A stretch of 64,000 nt of DNA from NCBI GenBank assembly GCA_025766275.1, contig JAFKAC010000171.1:1-64000 (forward strand), in the 5' to 3' direction. This document shows, one piece after another, positions 42,843 through 59,986 of this stretch. The translations under genes were made by a program, and so were the position numbers. Origin of the DNA: Lactarius indigo (taxonomy: Eukaryota > Basidiomycota > Agaricomycetes > Russulales > Russulaceae). Positions within the stretch are counted from its first letter, which is position 1. Every line of letters starts with the position of its first letter. The notes beneath the pieces are model-generated. The model worked only from the letters and a program-made list of their open reading frames with translations. It was not told the origin of the DNA and made no database searches.

Positions 42843-43133
42843 GGCTATTCGAAGGGGTTGGGGACGACGGTGTTCGGCGGATTGTGAGGGGCTGTCACTG
42901 CAAGTCGCGAATTGTCACACTTGTGACACATGTCACCGCCGTCACTGGGTCACATCTGCACTCTCGTTGGCAGTTGTTGCCATCACTATCATAATATTTT
43001 AAATATTACAACGAAAGACAAATAGAGAACAATGTGAGCTCTGCGTCGCAGAGTTATAAAACTAGTTGGAAAAAGTAATTACAAGGCTGGTTGTCCAAAC
43101 CATCCGGGTATACCGTGCTGAGTATAAGTAAAT

Positions 43134-46100
43134 CTACGAGTGTGCGTCCTTCACGGTTTTGGCTATGCGGCTCATGGTACCCCGTTCTGCTTCTATGTGC
43201 TGCAACATAAGTCCATCCAACCGCTGCATTGACGCAGTGCGACCCTCCTTCCTCGCATAACCCTTATCCTCTACACTACCGCCTCGCACTTGGGTGTCAG
43301 AAGACGCCCTGGATGATGACGGCGCTGCCACAGAACGCGACGGTCGATACAGATCGTAGTTCGACAGTCCTTGGTCACGATTTGAGTCCTTGAAATAGAT
43401 CGGAGGACGCGGGACGTGGCCAATGGGCGAGCGCTCCTGTGAACCAGAGTTGACGGACAGGTCGTCGCGCGACACAGAAGGAGAGACGGATGGGGTCGAG
43501 GTCATCCTGGGAGCGTGCAATACAGATGAGTGGCCTTGGGACGATCCAGGTGGAGTAGGGCGCCCCCCGGTCGCAGCAAACCCAGGGCTGTCCACGTCCA
43601 CGTCACTCTCGTCCGATGTTTCCCATTCATCCATGACGTCGCAGTCTATTTGGTCGAAAAATTCGAGCGGAGATGCCGGTGGCGGCGCGCTGTGCATGGA
43701 CGATGGGATAGACAGGGACGAGAGTTGCAGATTTCTTAGCGCATCGGCTGCATCTGCGCGATGCTCCCGAAGGGGGAAGGAAGGTGAGTCAGACTGTTCT
43801 TCCACAGTAACATAGGCAGACAACCTCTCAGAGGAGTCACCAATATCTGAGGACGAAGTGGACGGGTATGGGGCTAACGACGGGAGTTGGGCTACTACGA
43901 GGGTCGGGGACGGCTCTCTCGATGAAGGAAAACGTGGAGGAGGATGAAGAGAATGTATCGCAAAAGAGGAAGATGCCCTAGGGGGCGGTGATAGGTGACG
44001 AATAAACTCAGTGTCGCGTGCTCCTTCGATATCCTCAACGCCAACTACAGCGTTGGGGGGTATGCTCTCCCGGATGGGGGGAGCGGGTCCAAAGTGCCCG
44101 TCGTTGAAGGCGGAGACAGTCGGAGAGATTTGGGAATATTCGGACATGGATGGCCGACTGAGTAAAGAAGAGAACGATTGACGAGTGCTTATAGGTTCTG
44201 GCTCTGCCAAATGATCGACAGATTCGGGGCCTTGGACCGAGTAGTGAGAACCGCTTGTCATGCTATCCCTGGGCGTGAGGGGAACGGATGAGATAGCGAC
44301 AGACGAGGCACGATCTCTGAGTATTAGCGGAGGTGGGGGTGTCATAGAGACAACAGCGCGGCTTCTGCGAGGCGCAGCATCGTGCCAATGGAGCATAGGC
44401 GATGACGAGGTCTTTCGAAGCGTTGAAGCAGACGTAGATAACTGGCTCATTCGCTGAGACTCTCCTGGCGATTCCGTGGATATAGAAGAACGTAGAAGCT
44501 TCGCAGGGGCTCGCGGCGGCGGCGGAAGTACCGTTTGTAGTTCTGCTGGCGTCTCAGCACGTAGAGGGGGTTGACTCGAGTGCGACATCGGCGAGACATT
44601 GCGTCCGCGCGACTGCAACTGCGGGACAGCGTCACCGGGGGATAGAGACTGAGGTGTGATTGCCTCATGCTGTTCCTCCAAAATCTCCACGATGCGCTGG
44701 CCCAAGTTCCGTTTCATGCCCGGAGTGGACGCCCTCGGACCCGGAGTTGGGCTAGACCGCGCAAAAGACGGATCCATACTCCCCGAGGACGGTGTTGCCG
44801 CGTGAGACGAGGACGAGGTATGAAAGGAACTTTCTGGAGTGTTGTTAAGAGAGTGGCCTACAGCTTCGTGTAAAAGGGCCTTGCGCCAGGCTTCCTCGTC
44901 AGGATCTAGCGACCAGACACCGGGACTACCTGGAGGTAAACGCTCGGCGAGAACCGCTGCACCAAGGGAATTCTCGACGCCCAAACCGCGTAAAGCAGAC
45001 GCTTGGAACGCGAAAGGCGAGTTTTCCGAAGGTGGTGGAAGATCAACGGCGTCCGTAGGGTCGACATAGTCGTCAAAGTGCTCGGCACTATTTTGCTTCA
45101 CATCAACTCGCATTTTGAGTTCTTGCTCCGCCTGTTCGGCAGCCAACGCCAAGTTGTCTACCTTCTCACGAACTACGGCCACTCGAGAAGTCTGCGCGAC
45201 TAAGGTAGGCGCTATTGGACGACGGGGAACTGGATCGGCTCGAGCACTCGCCGCCCGCGATGAGGTGATGGTTGAGTCAGCAGTAGTTCGCAATCTCGGG
45301 GGACCTGATTCAGGGGGGGCGGGACCAGTTGGTGTGGTTGGCTTTGACCGCGCTTTTCCCACACGAAAAATGTCCAAGAAGGCAGGGCCAACAGATTTTG
45401 CCGCTTTCTTAGAGGGGGCAGTCACGGGAGACGCAAAAGCGGAGGGCGATGGCTTTGAGTGAGCGGGGGGTAAAAAGTAGTTATTGCTGACAAGAAGACG
45501 AAGCCGATACGAAACGTCATCCGTGTTGAACGCTTGATAGTCATCATATGGTTCATCAGGGTCGACGGACGAGATGTGATTGTCTTGAAACGAGTCTGCG
45601 ATGGAACGCGGCGAACAAGGTGACTCTGTTCCGGAAACGGTGGACGAAGTCAGTGGGTACACAGACGATGTTGTACCCGACTGCATTGTCAGATTGGACT
45701 CTCGAAGTCGCTGGCGGGCCTCGCGAAGTGACGTGAAGTGAGGGACAGTCTGCATTTCGCCAAGGGTGGTGAAAAATGCATTGGTCTGTGCGGACGACGC
45801 AGAGGAGAGCATAGACAGACGGAACGCATCGCGGGGGACGCTCGATCCACGTTTGCGCCGTTGTGGCTAGAGAAAAAAAAAACTCAGACTTGTTTACTGG
45901 GTATGTGATGGTTGACGGTTACCGTTGAATCGTCGATCTTTACCGCCCGGGACCGCCACGAGCTTTCCATGTCATCTACCGCCTTCCAACCCAAGCCAGG
46001 GACAATGTCTGGGTGCGAAAGACCATCTTGAGGATGCGTCGCAGCGCGTAGGGGCGAACGCGGGGGCCGAGAAGGCGCGGTTGAAGGTGAGGGATCGGTC

Positions 46101-46360
46101 GACATTGTGGTGGGAGGGTAGGAGGCGTTGGCGAGTATCTCATCGCCTGTTGCGTGTAGCACCTCGAAATCCCCAGGACCTACAGGGCTCCTGTCTCGAC
46201 GGGAGGACACCGTGATGGCGCGAGGGCGGCCCTTCGTACGCGGTCTACGCGACAGGGAGGCGACGCTGCCTGCACTGACGTTACTGGCCATGGAGTCAGT
46301 GCGGTGAACCTGTGGAGGGGGAGGGGATACAGTGGGCAGCGTCGACGACAACGCGGCCAT
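43134..46360 (-). CDS. large Ser/Pro-rich disordered protein, function unknown
   Basis: An N-terminal exon (start about 46360, MAALSSTLPTVSPPPP) joins across a short intron near 45,870-45,896 (pyrimidine-rich acceptor) to an 892-codon frame ending at 43134, about 1,070 residues in all. Composition is Ser/Pro/Thr-rich throughout. A short coiled coil occurs (VREKVDNLALAAEQAEQELK), then an acidic patch (DCDVMDEWETSDESDVDVDS), and a C-terminal helix MQRLDGLMLQHIEAER. No enzymatic domain is seen. It is divergent from ERG28, with about 155 bp between starts. The N-terminal start is a best guess. Confidence 0.62.
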
Positions 46361-46515
46361 GACTGTCGTCGACGTCGTTGGGCAGTGAGATGTTTGACAA
46401 CGACAGGTCGCGGCCTTGCCCGCTTTCAAGAGCTTTCCCACGTCCTGTCATTTATTTATTTATTTAATTTGATTATGTGTGACCCATCTCGTTGCTCAAC
46501 TCGTCTCAGTTCAAC

Positions 46516-47160
46516 ATGGCCAACCGTAAGTCATTTTCACAACAGTCTGCTTCAAATTGAACCGAATACCCCCACAGTCTTTCCTCAGGGTGATGGAAAA
46601 CTTCCCGCATGGCAGGTGGCCGTCGCTGCCACTGCCATATTCAACACCTTGCAGAATTTTGTGACTCTTCGCTTTACAAAACGTCTATACAATAGTGTCC
46701 CCGCCGCGGAACCAGGTATATCATCTACCCGATTTGTCTGGTTTCAGAGTTTGTGCTAACTAGACACCTCAGTGACTTCATTGCAAGCCCGTACATTCGG
46801 GATCTGGACGTTAACCGCCTCTGTAGTGCGCTTGTATGCCGCATACAACATCAACAACAAAGCGTATGAGCCATCGTTGTCATACCGCCCCGCCATTGCT
46901 GAATTATAGCGTCCAGCATCTATGATATGACTATACTCACGTACCTTTTTGCCTTTGCGCACTTTTCCTCTGAAATTCTTATCTTTCGCACCGCAAGGAT
47001 AAACATTCCCGTCCTCTCACCTGTTATAGTGTCTAGTATGTGTAAATTCATTATTGGGTATTGCTCCAACTCATGCAATCCTTGTCTCACTATCTCCTTT
47101 CTGACAGCGGCTTCGCTTATTTGGATGATTTCCCAATACGACTTCTACATACACGCATAA
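46516..47160 (+). CDS. ERG28: ergosterol biosynthesis scaffold protein Erg28
   Basis: Five exons in phase, 46516..46525, 46578..46715, 46773..46863, 46917..47035 and 47108..47160, give 136 residues, close to yeast Erg28. The first coding exon is just 10 nt. The protein shows the family pattern: LPAWQVAVAATAIFNTLQNF, RTFGIWTLTASVVRLYAAY, ILTYLFAFAHFSSEI and the C-terminal LIWMISQYDFYIH, with four membrane spans. Established role: an ER membrane anchor that holds the C-4 demethylation enzymes Erg25/26/27 together. Confidence 0.93.
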
Positions 47161-48640
47161 CGCCGACGTTTGCATCCGATAGATAAACTAGCCAGCGCAG
47201 TTACATTGCCCCGGCTGCAATTAATTCAGATTCCCTTCCACAGTGGGTCGTTCACTTGACCTGCCACCGTTGGCTCCAAGAAGAGAACCCTACGAGACAC
47301 GTGTCTTGGTGATATGGCATACTTATGAGACAATCTCGCGCTGTCGAAAAAATCAATTGTGCCATTGTTGGTTTCCAAAGTCACTGACACGTCATACCCT
47401 AGCCAAGTTTGTGAATATGGTATCGGTACTTCCCCATAAACGACATCATCTCGTCAATGAAGCCCGACGCGTCGCGATGCATAAACAAGATGTTTCGTCT
47501 CTTGAAGCTTAATTGGTGCCAGCTAGCCCAAGATGGTTGATTGGGGTTGCGTATCGCGGAAAGGTGGCGCCCCGGATTGAAACTTTTGTGATGATCCAGC
47601 CGACGGACTCACCCCATATCATCTCGTGCCCAAGATAGAACTTGGCAAAAATGCACGGGTACACAAAACATGAGGCAGAGGGAAAGGACCCTGCCAACCG
47701 CTACATGCCGTATCCACCTTACTCTTACGAGACCCGCAGCTCTCAGAGTTTAGAAGACAGGAAACGAGTTCGCGAAAATGTCACCAAACTTTGTACCATA
47801 ACCGTATTGTCCGGTTCCTTGTTTTTACGCGCGTCTAAACGAGGTCACGGGGGCATACGTGAACCTGAGCTTGCCGTTGGGAGGTTCTGGCTCAGGGCAC
47901 CCAACTGGTGTCCCTGAACCGACGATGCCGAGGAACCCTTGAGATTTGGCGATTGGCGGCTAGATGAACATTGGGTGACACCAGCTGACTGCCCGCTTGG
48001 GCAAGTACCGTTACCCCGAATTCCGAGTAATATGTATTCTGCAGTAGCGGGCTTCGTTCTCTACCCAAGAAGTTGGTGTACCCCAAAATCTTCGCTTTGG
48101 GAACGACGGCCGAACCAATCGACTAGCGCGCAGACCGGTCACGACTCGAAATGAGAGGGTTCAAATATTTCAAAAGTGACGGCATCCGCACGCAATATGA
48201 CCACGTTAGCCTTTAGGCTTCGGTATACCACGAAAATGCCGTCGGAACCCTCAGCACAACATGATAGTGGAAGATCTTCGGGTCACCGAAGACGGGGATG
48301 TGCCGCACTGGTGGGGGTATGTCTGGAAAAACACAACGTAAAGGTAAACGTTGATAATTGGTATTGTGAACGTTGGAAAGGGATTAGAAGCGAGATGAAT
48401 CAGCCGAAGCACGTTTGTTCTAGACTGGACAGCTGGTAAAAGCCAGGGCGAGTGACCGGTTAGGCAGTCAAAGTACTACGATCTGCGCGGATCAGACACC
48501 CCCGCTCCCGGAATGGTCAACCGGAGGAGGGTTACCCCACCATCCATACACACACGTGATCTCTCTCTTAAAAGCCATGAGCCGTCCGCACTCTGGAACA
48601 CATCTCAGCATCCACTCACCTGTGCTCTCAAACGACTACC
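47161..48640. other. 1.5 kb region without a supported gene
   Basis: Only short frames are present, none with a recognisable domain or splice pattern. This may be old decayed sequence between ERG28 and the F-box gene. Confidence 0.4.
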
Positions 48641-50984
48641 ATGGAATACCCTCCGGAATTGCTTTCGCTCATCTGTGCTCATGTCTATGAGTCTGCCATC
48701 CCAAGCCGCGTCTCTTCCTTAGATCCCCTTTATCTCTTAGAGGCCGGCGTACCAACCGGCTCACCCTCTTCATACCCCCCTCCCAACTGGCAAGAGCCCG
48801 TTGCTCGCAAGACTCTTGCCAGTCTCATGCTCGTGAACCACGCCTGGTCCGAGGCAGCTCGTCCCTGGCTCTGGCGTAAAATCGAAGTACGCCTTCCCCG
48901 TAGCTGGCTCTCTTTCCTTGAAGAGATCTCGGGTGGGGAGGATGACGACGTTAAGGAAGAGGATACCGCTCGTGCGGTCGACCGATCTATCACGCAGGCA
49001 GCACACGCTGCACTGGCTGTCAAGACAGGGAACTCTATGACCCTCGATGCAGAGGCGGAAAAGAAGCTCAAGGAGTCCATCTTGCAGGAGCTCGGTGGCC
49101 CCGACAGTTCCATCCCCCCTGAACTACTGTCACCCCCCGCATCGCGCGACCCATCTCCGCGCCGACTACGGCACAAGAGCAAAAGCCCGGCGCGCTGGGA
49201 GCTCCTGCGTTCCATTAGTGATGCTGTGCAAGACCTCATGGGGCGCGACGAATATGGCATGTATGGTAAGTGTTTCTGCTTTTTTTTTTTTTCGAGCGCC
49301 GTGCTGAGCGGTTTGGTCAGTACCAGCCATCTATGATAGACGACCAGGGCGGCTTGTCCGTCACCTAGATTTCAATCACTTTAGAGCCATTGGCATGCGT
49401 CGTCTAGTTGGGGAGTGTTCTGCCAATCGCTTTGTAACCGGAGAACGCCTCGAAGCAGTGCTGAAAGTGCGTGCCATATCAGATGACTACCCGTGTCTAC
49501 CCGTCTCACACTGACTCAGGAATCACCCAATCTGATTACGTTTGGTGCAACGGAATATATGGACGGAGCATTAACATTGCCTGTTCTTAAGGAACTGTTG
49601 CTTCGAGGCACACCCTCAAGGGGCCGTGGCCAACCTCTTCGCGGCCGAGGTCTCACCGTAGAGGACGTTAATGAGTGCGAAGCAGAAAATATAACTCGCC
49701 GTCGCGAGTGCAAAGAATTAGAAGCCGTCGATCTTACTGGTTGCGTCAGCCCCGTTTTCGTCAATTCACTCACCGTCTTCGTGAACACCCACATGCGGCC
49801 AATCACCTCAGACTCGGATTCGAACGAAGAGGAGGATAGTCACACGCACCGCCGTCGCCGTTCACACCGGCCTCGCCTTATAGAAGAGCCGGTTACATTC
49901 CCCGGGCTGCAACGACTCAGCTTGCGGGGCGCTAAATCTATACCACCCCAGATTCTGAATTCCTTCGTCACCGCGTTTCCTTCGCTCACCCACCTCGATC
50001 TATCGGCGACGCGCGCTGGCCCAGATATACTCGACGAACTAGCCTCCTCTCCTACTATGCGTTTGCAATCGCTCTCACTGGCGCGCTGCGTGCGCCTGAC
50101 CGGTTCGAGCATCCGAAATTTTTTGATGTCGGCACCTGCTGCCCGGCACATTAAAGAACTGAACCTCTATGGTGACAGCACGTTCCCGAACCCCATGTCA
50201 GCTGACCAGTTCCGTGACGTGTTTACAATGGCCCCGTGCTTCACGACCGGCGAGTTGGTGTACCTGGATATATCGAGCGCTCCTGTGGACCAGGAACTAC
50301 TCGATGCGATGCCCGCCCAAGCTAAGTTACGCTCACTTGGGCTGTCCTATATCCCCGGCCTTCCTCTCAAGGTCGTGTCGGAGTTCCTGCGGAACAAGGC
50401 CGCGCAAGTTGAAGTACTTACGCTCATCGGGACATCTCCTGAGCTCGTCCGTGTGCAGCCACGGCAAGCCTCCATTGTGCTTCACTCACAGGTCGTCCGC
50501 CCACTGTGCACGCCGCCCTTCCATTTTGGCTTGTCGCCCGACACCCCCTCTCCTTCAACACAGCCACCAACAAGACTGCGAGTCATCGAACTCGCAACGT
50601 CACTGCTTTCTGCCCTGGGTGGTGGTGCTGGCCATTGGCGCATAGTTCGAAGCAAGGGTGGGCGCGGATGGTACGTTGACACTGCCAGTGGTTGGGTAGC
50701 AGGACTAGGCGGTGCATCGCTGCGTAGAGATTTGGAGAAGGATCACCCGTGGAGACGAGCGCTTGGACTGCTGGCGGACGCGAATGGGAATGTCAATAGC
50801 GGAGTTGGGTGGCACGCAAGGAAAATGGAGGTAAGTACCACTGGAGCAGTCTTTTTCTGCGCCACGAAATTTTTTTTGTGGGAACCACCGCTGAGTCCGC
50901 CTTCCGCAGGTTTTACACGGCCAAGGCCTTCTCGGGCGGGAGGATGGGTTGTATGGTGCCGTCTCTTTTGCTTACCAGGGGTAA
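48641..50984 (+). CDS. F-box-like / leucine-rich-repeat (RNI-like) protein
   Basis: Four exons in phase, 48641..49265, 49321..49466, 49520..50830 and 50910..50984, give 718 residues. The N-terminus MEYPPELLSLICAHV resembles an F-box start, and ASLMLVNHAWSEAARPWLW matches the second half. LRR-like repeats with LxxLxLxx patterns lie around residues 280-480 (LKELLLRGT, LEAVDLTGC, LQRLSLRGAKSI, LTHLDLSATRA, LQSLSLARC, IKELNLYGD). The C-terminal 120 residues (GGRGWYVDTASGWV, HPWRRALGLLADANG) look like a conserved separate segment. A role as substrate adaptor of an SCF ubiquitin ligase is inferred from the architecture. Confidence 0.78.
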
Positions 50985-51294
50985 GCGGGGCGGGGCGGGG
51001 CGGGCGGGCGTCGGGCTGTGGATCTGGGCTGAATTTGTGGCAGGCAATGTTTTTTTTACTCACCCCTACGAAATTATTTGATTTACTGTACACCGGAATA
51101 TTACGAGTTTGTGTTTTTTTGTGGCGGATTCAAGCCGCGGTATTGTGATTGGCGTGTCTCGCTTTGCCCGAGTCGAGGCCCACATGCATGGTCCAGGACG
51201 CAGCAAGCAAGGCATTTAAAGTTTCGCGTTTCACCTTGTCTACTCTCATCACCTTTCTCCCACCCAACTCTCTCACCTTCAACCGTATCCCTAC

Positions 51295-54242
51295 ATGAGT
51301 GAGCGGCCAATTCCGGCGGCGGTACCTTAATTGGCTGACAGGACTAACGCTCTGAATCTTGGCAGGTCCTTCGTCAAGCGTGGATCACTTGGGGGCCAAT
51401 ATGTCGCCGTCGTCTTCAACCCACGAAACCCACCAACTCATATCGTTAGTCCCACATCCACAACTTCTACTTGTTTCTTGATTGTATCTGGAACGTCACA
51501 TATAGCATCCCCCCTACAGAGCCTACGGAGCCTATTCCGCAGGACAATCTCACCGAAGAACCAATTATGGAGCGCGCAGCCAGTGAGAAAGGGACAAATG
51601 CGAAACAGAAGTGGAGTGTTGCTGGCAAGTTCAAGGAGCTGCGTCGACGGCATAAATTAAAGAAACTTAACGGGGTACCCGGAGTTCGACAGAGTATCTT
51701 GGCAATATTGAAGACATCTTGTAAGACCCTCACCAGCTGTCCTCCTCTCGCCTGATCGTTCTCCGATCCAGGGTTGAATGTACTACTCATCTTTATACCG
51801 CTTTCTGTGAGTGCTTCCTGCCCTCATCTGGTGGAATCGCGAGCACTAATAACCTCGTAGTGGATTTTCCACTTTATCAAACTCGACAATACCTTGGTTT
51901 TCGTTTGTGAGTTTCGCATTCAGAGGGTGTGTCACCTCTAACCTGTCGCCAGTCTCGTTCTTGGCTATTGTTCCCCTTGCCAAGGCATGTGTCGTCTTGT
52001 CACCTCACAAAGTGCAACTTCTCACGATCAGTAGCTGCTCGGTTTTGCGACGGAAGAGTTGTCGCTGCGCCTCGGACAGACCTTAGCCGGTTTGCTCAAC
52101 GCCACTTTGGTGAGGCCAACTTAGCTCCATTACCCACCATCTCCTGACCACAATATTAGGGGAATGCGTAAGTTTTAGAGCCTGATGTCACAGTACTTAC
52201 ACGTTGACGTCGCATCCGTGCAGCGTGGAGCTGATAGTGGCGGTAAGTGGCGCCTCCACCTCATGGGGTTACTTTCTGGTACTAAGCGATCACGCAGATT
52301 ATTGCACTTGTGAAGTGCGAACTGAACGTTGTGCAGTCATCTTGTGAGCACCTGATTACGACTCGTGTTTTTCTTCTTTGCGCCATAGTACCACTGCGGC
52401 TCGTCAGATGCGGACGCGGTTTTTACACGGGCACCCCATTCGGTAGTGAACGAGGGGTCCACTAGCGTCGAGTTGGGCATATGGCCCCAGTCCTACTCCA
52501 CGGCTGGCGCCGTGCCATACTCCCGGTGGCTGTTCCCGGACTGTGCATTCTTGGCATATTACATTCTATCTACTTGCTGGCCGATTACCTCTGGTCCTCG
52601 TTTTGGCAGGTTTCGGTTACTGATTACAACGCCTCTCTTTAAACAGTGATCGGCTCCATTCTCAGTAATTTGCGTAAGCGCCCATGTAAGTTAGCGGCTT
52701 CCGTATGACTCACACGGCCACCACTCGCAGTACTCGTATTAGGAATGTGCTTTTTCGCCGGCGGTACTCGTTTCTCGGAACAGGGTTTCGGCATGAGTTC
52801 GTGTTCTGCGCATGTCTATTACCCCATTTGCTCAACCGCACCGATTACAGGTTCAACTCAGCTAAATTCGTCTTTATTGACGCTGAGCGTGATCGCTGTA
52901 TTGCTCCCTGCCGCGTTCCACAGTGCCGTTCAGCCGAACTCGGACGGCGACGATCCTCTCACAGACGCGCAGGAAGCGCACGATATTCTTGCTATCAGCC
53001 ACGGAGCAAGTGGTTTCTACTTTGTCTGGTTCTCACGGCTGACAACTATTCAATTAGGTTGCGATTATCCTGCTTTTCAGTAAGCCCATTTATGACACGA
53101 ATTGCTTTCTTCCATTTAACGCTTAACAATTTCTAGTCTATTTGTGTTACCTTGTCTTTCAGCTATTCTCGCACAAGAATCTCTACGAGGACGATCATCC
53201 AAACGTCCAGAAGTCTGTGAAATACACAGACACTCTCGCCCGAAAGCTGCACGTCACCTACCGCAAGGGTGACGAAGGCGCCATTAGTTCTGGTCCTGTT
53301 CCCAGTTCACCTCCTCCCAATGACGTCGAGGTGGGCCCGGCGGAGGAAGAAGAAGAAGAGAAGCCCCAGATGAGTTCTCAAATGGCCATTGTGCTACTCG
53401 TCTTTGTCACCGTGGTTTGTCAACAGTACACTGTCGTGATTTGTCTAGAGGATTAATTGCGGTGGTTAGACTGTTGCTATCACAGCTGAATTTCTCGTCG
53501 ATTCCATTAACGGTCTCACTGAGAGCGGTCACATTAGCAAAGAGTTTGTTGGCCTCATCCTTCTACCAATCGTAGGAAACGCGGCTGGTAAGACTTTCCT
53601 TTCCTTGTTGGTTATACCAACCTGATCCATTGCTTGTAATGGCGCATCTACCCGTAGAACATGTTACTGCTGTTACGGTGTCTGTCAAAAACAAGCTGAC
53701 CCTGTCTCTTGGTGTTGCCGTAGGCTCAAGTATTGTGAGTACCGTGTCCGTCTATTCTTACTGCTAAACACGTATTGATCCTGGCTCCTAAATCAAGCAA
53801 ATTGCACTTTTCGTCATTCCGTATGTGTTGTTTGTTGTGGGCCATTTTACTGCCCTGGTTGATTTCATTTCCACAGTTTCATCACAACTCTGGGGTGGAT
53901 TCTTGGCAAACCCCTCACTCTCCTTTTCGATCCCTTCGAGTCTATCGTTCTCTTCCTCGCAGGTCAAGACCCTTCACTCTCAGAACCGCAATTGCACGCT
54001 GACGCTTTTCCTTGTGTAGTTTTGACCGTCAACTACGTTGTTCAAGACGGGAAATCAAATTGGCTCGAGGGCATGATTCTCATGTGTATGTGTGCCGTAG
54101 TTTGCGCATATCAATCATTTCGCCCCGCAGGCACGTCGTTACTAACAAACAACGTTCTCTAGGCCTCTACGTTATCGTCGCGGTCACGTTCTGGTTTTAT
54201 CCAGGTTCTGACCCTGCAGGTGTGCTCGCGAGCTGCACGTGA
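51295..54242 (+). CDS. VCX1: vacuolar Ca2+/H+ exchanger (CaCA superfamily)
   Basis: This is a gene of many short exons. The best-fitting start is the ATG at 51295, but the first two exons are uncertain. The basic segment KWSVAGKFKELRRRHKLKK precedes the first span. Both alpha repeats are present: LLNATLGNAVELIVAIIALV and the second one beginning LILLPIVGNAAEHVTAV, each with the ion-coordinating Glu. An acidic Glu run (EEEEEEK near 53,350) lies in the central loop. The end FWFYPGSDPAGVLA precedes the TGA at 54240. Established role: proton-driven Ca2+ uptake into the vacuole. A CT-rich tract (51,236-51,280) lies just upstream of the start. Confidence 0.88.
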
Positions 54243-54933
54243 AGGCGATTTTCTCGCCTCGTACAAACAGACATTCGCGACGCTGTATCCGATTTCTAGA
54301 CTCTGGTTGTGTGCTCGTAATTATGCAGATATACCCGACTATATAATCACTAATCCCAATCAAGATGGATTTCAATCAATTCGAGATAGGTAATTCCAAT
54401 GGGTGATTTTCGGACTGAGCTATCTACTCTCGGCCACTTCTCAAGCTGTGCGGCACAGCACCAGAGGGCTTCGTGCCAGCAAAGAGGACAACTGGGATCC
54501 AAGCGCGCGCCAGAGTGTAAATAGCTCAAATGCGGCTATTGTGGACTTTGGGCGTTTCTGGATCGTTCACGTGCACACCGCCACACACCATCTAGGGTCT
54601 TAGCCGCTCATGCTGGCCTATGCTTCGCAAACCTGATAAAACGTCCCCTAACGTGCGTGCCCGAATATTGAGTCACATAGGGGTATCGCTACACATGATC
54701 CTCCTCAATTCGAGATGTTTACGCTACTGGACAAAAAGTTCAGTCGAATTTCAGTCGAATGAAACCTGTCGCTTCTTTATCTTCCGGTCTTCGCTGCCGC
54801 GCCTTAACAACGCTGGAACAATCGTTCTCGAAAGAGAATAGCAGCAAAAGGATTACGAAATAGACATGATTTTCGCTCAGTTCAAAGATCACATTACAGC
54901 ACCGTACATCGTGACCATGCCTCAAGTTGACAA
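54243..54933. other. intergenic, convergent gene ends
   Basis: This lies between the 3' ends of VCX1 (+) and FOX2 (-). No coding sequence is recognised. Confidence 0.45.
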
Positions 54934-59051
<4,118 letters not shown>

Positions 59052-59986
59052 TTGGAAAGAGATGAATGTATGCGTCAAGGGACGGATCGAGCCCGCTTTG
59101 AGTTGGTGAGGTCAGCGCATGTGATTCCGGAGGTAAATAGGCCGCGTCCGCATGAATCAGATGATTGGTGTATATAAATAAGCCGAGGCGCCGGCAACAA
59201 TGGTAGCGCTCAGCGCGGATGTGTATACATCCTTGGCAAGTATGCATACATCCTCAATGCTCTGTAAATGTGTCCCAAAGGGAAAATGTAAACGATATTG
59301 AACAGTAAGAGAAATGATGAAAAGAAAACGCATTGCGAGGAACTGGGTGGAAAAGAATAGCGGGAAAACTACAAGTAATAGAAACGGGAAACGCAAGGTA
59401 AAATCGACAAAGCAAAGACACAGGTGGAATGTGTATAGATCGGTGGGACGCATAGATGACCATCACAATTTATCAAAGGTATGGCTGACACAGTGCAGTT
59501 CAAGATCGGGGAATAGGACAAAGGTAAGTGAAAAGGTAGTAGGGCTTGTCGCAGAAGCATATCAACACTTAAAGATCGTGACATATCCGATGGCGATGAA
59601 AAGGACTAATCCGCTTGTGAACCATAGAACGGGACTGCACATGTAGCGAGAGACGCAATTAGCGTTGCAGCGAGGTAATGATCGAATGCGGAGATGCCAT
59701 GCGATGAAGATCCAATAGCGAAGAAAGCGAGAGTGACATAACAGGGGAGAAGTGATTGCATGTGATGCTTGAGATGGTTGGGTGTGGATGGAACGTAATT
59801 GCACAAGGGGTCTGGACGGCACAAACGAATCTGAAAGCTTGACAAGGCGAGAAATTTGGAAACAGCGACGAGGGTGGGTGGGCTTCAACAAGCAAGCGTG
59901 GGTTCAATATGTGGAAATGCGTTGCGAAAGATGAGATGAGCTGAACATGCAATGTCGAGAGCACTTTGAAGGGTGGCACGGGTGAA
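59052..59986. promoter_or_regulatory. FOX2 upstream region with a TATA-like element; cyclin 3' flank
   Basis: TATTTATATA (minus strand, about 59,168-59,178) lies about 120 bp upstream of the FOX2 ATG and could be its TATA box. The rest contains only short open frames without protein-like composition. Confidence 0.4.

Noticed and set aside
59157..59979. Several minus-strand frames of 70-109 residues between FOX2 and the cyclin
   Set aside because: They are hydrophobic low-complexity translations of purine-rich DNA with no domain, no consistent exon structure and poor start context.
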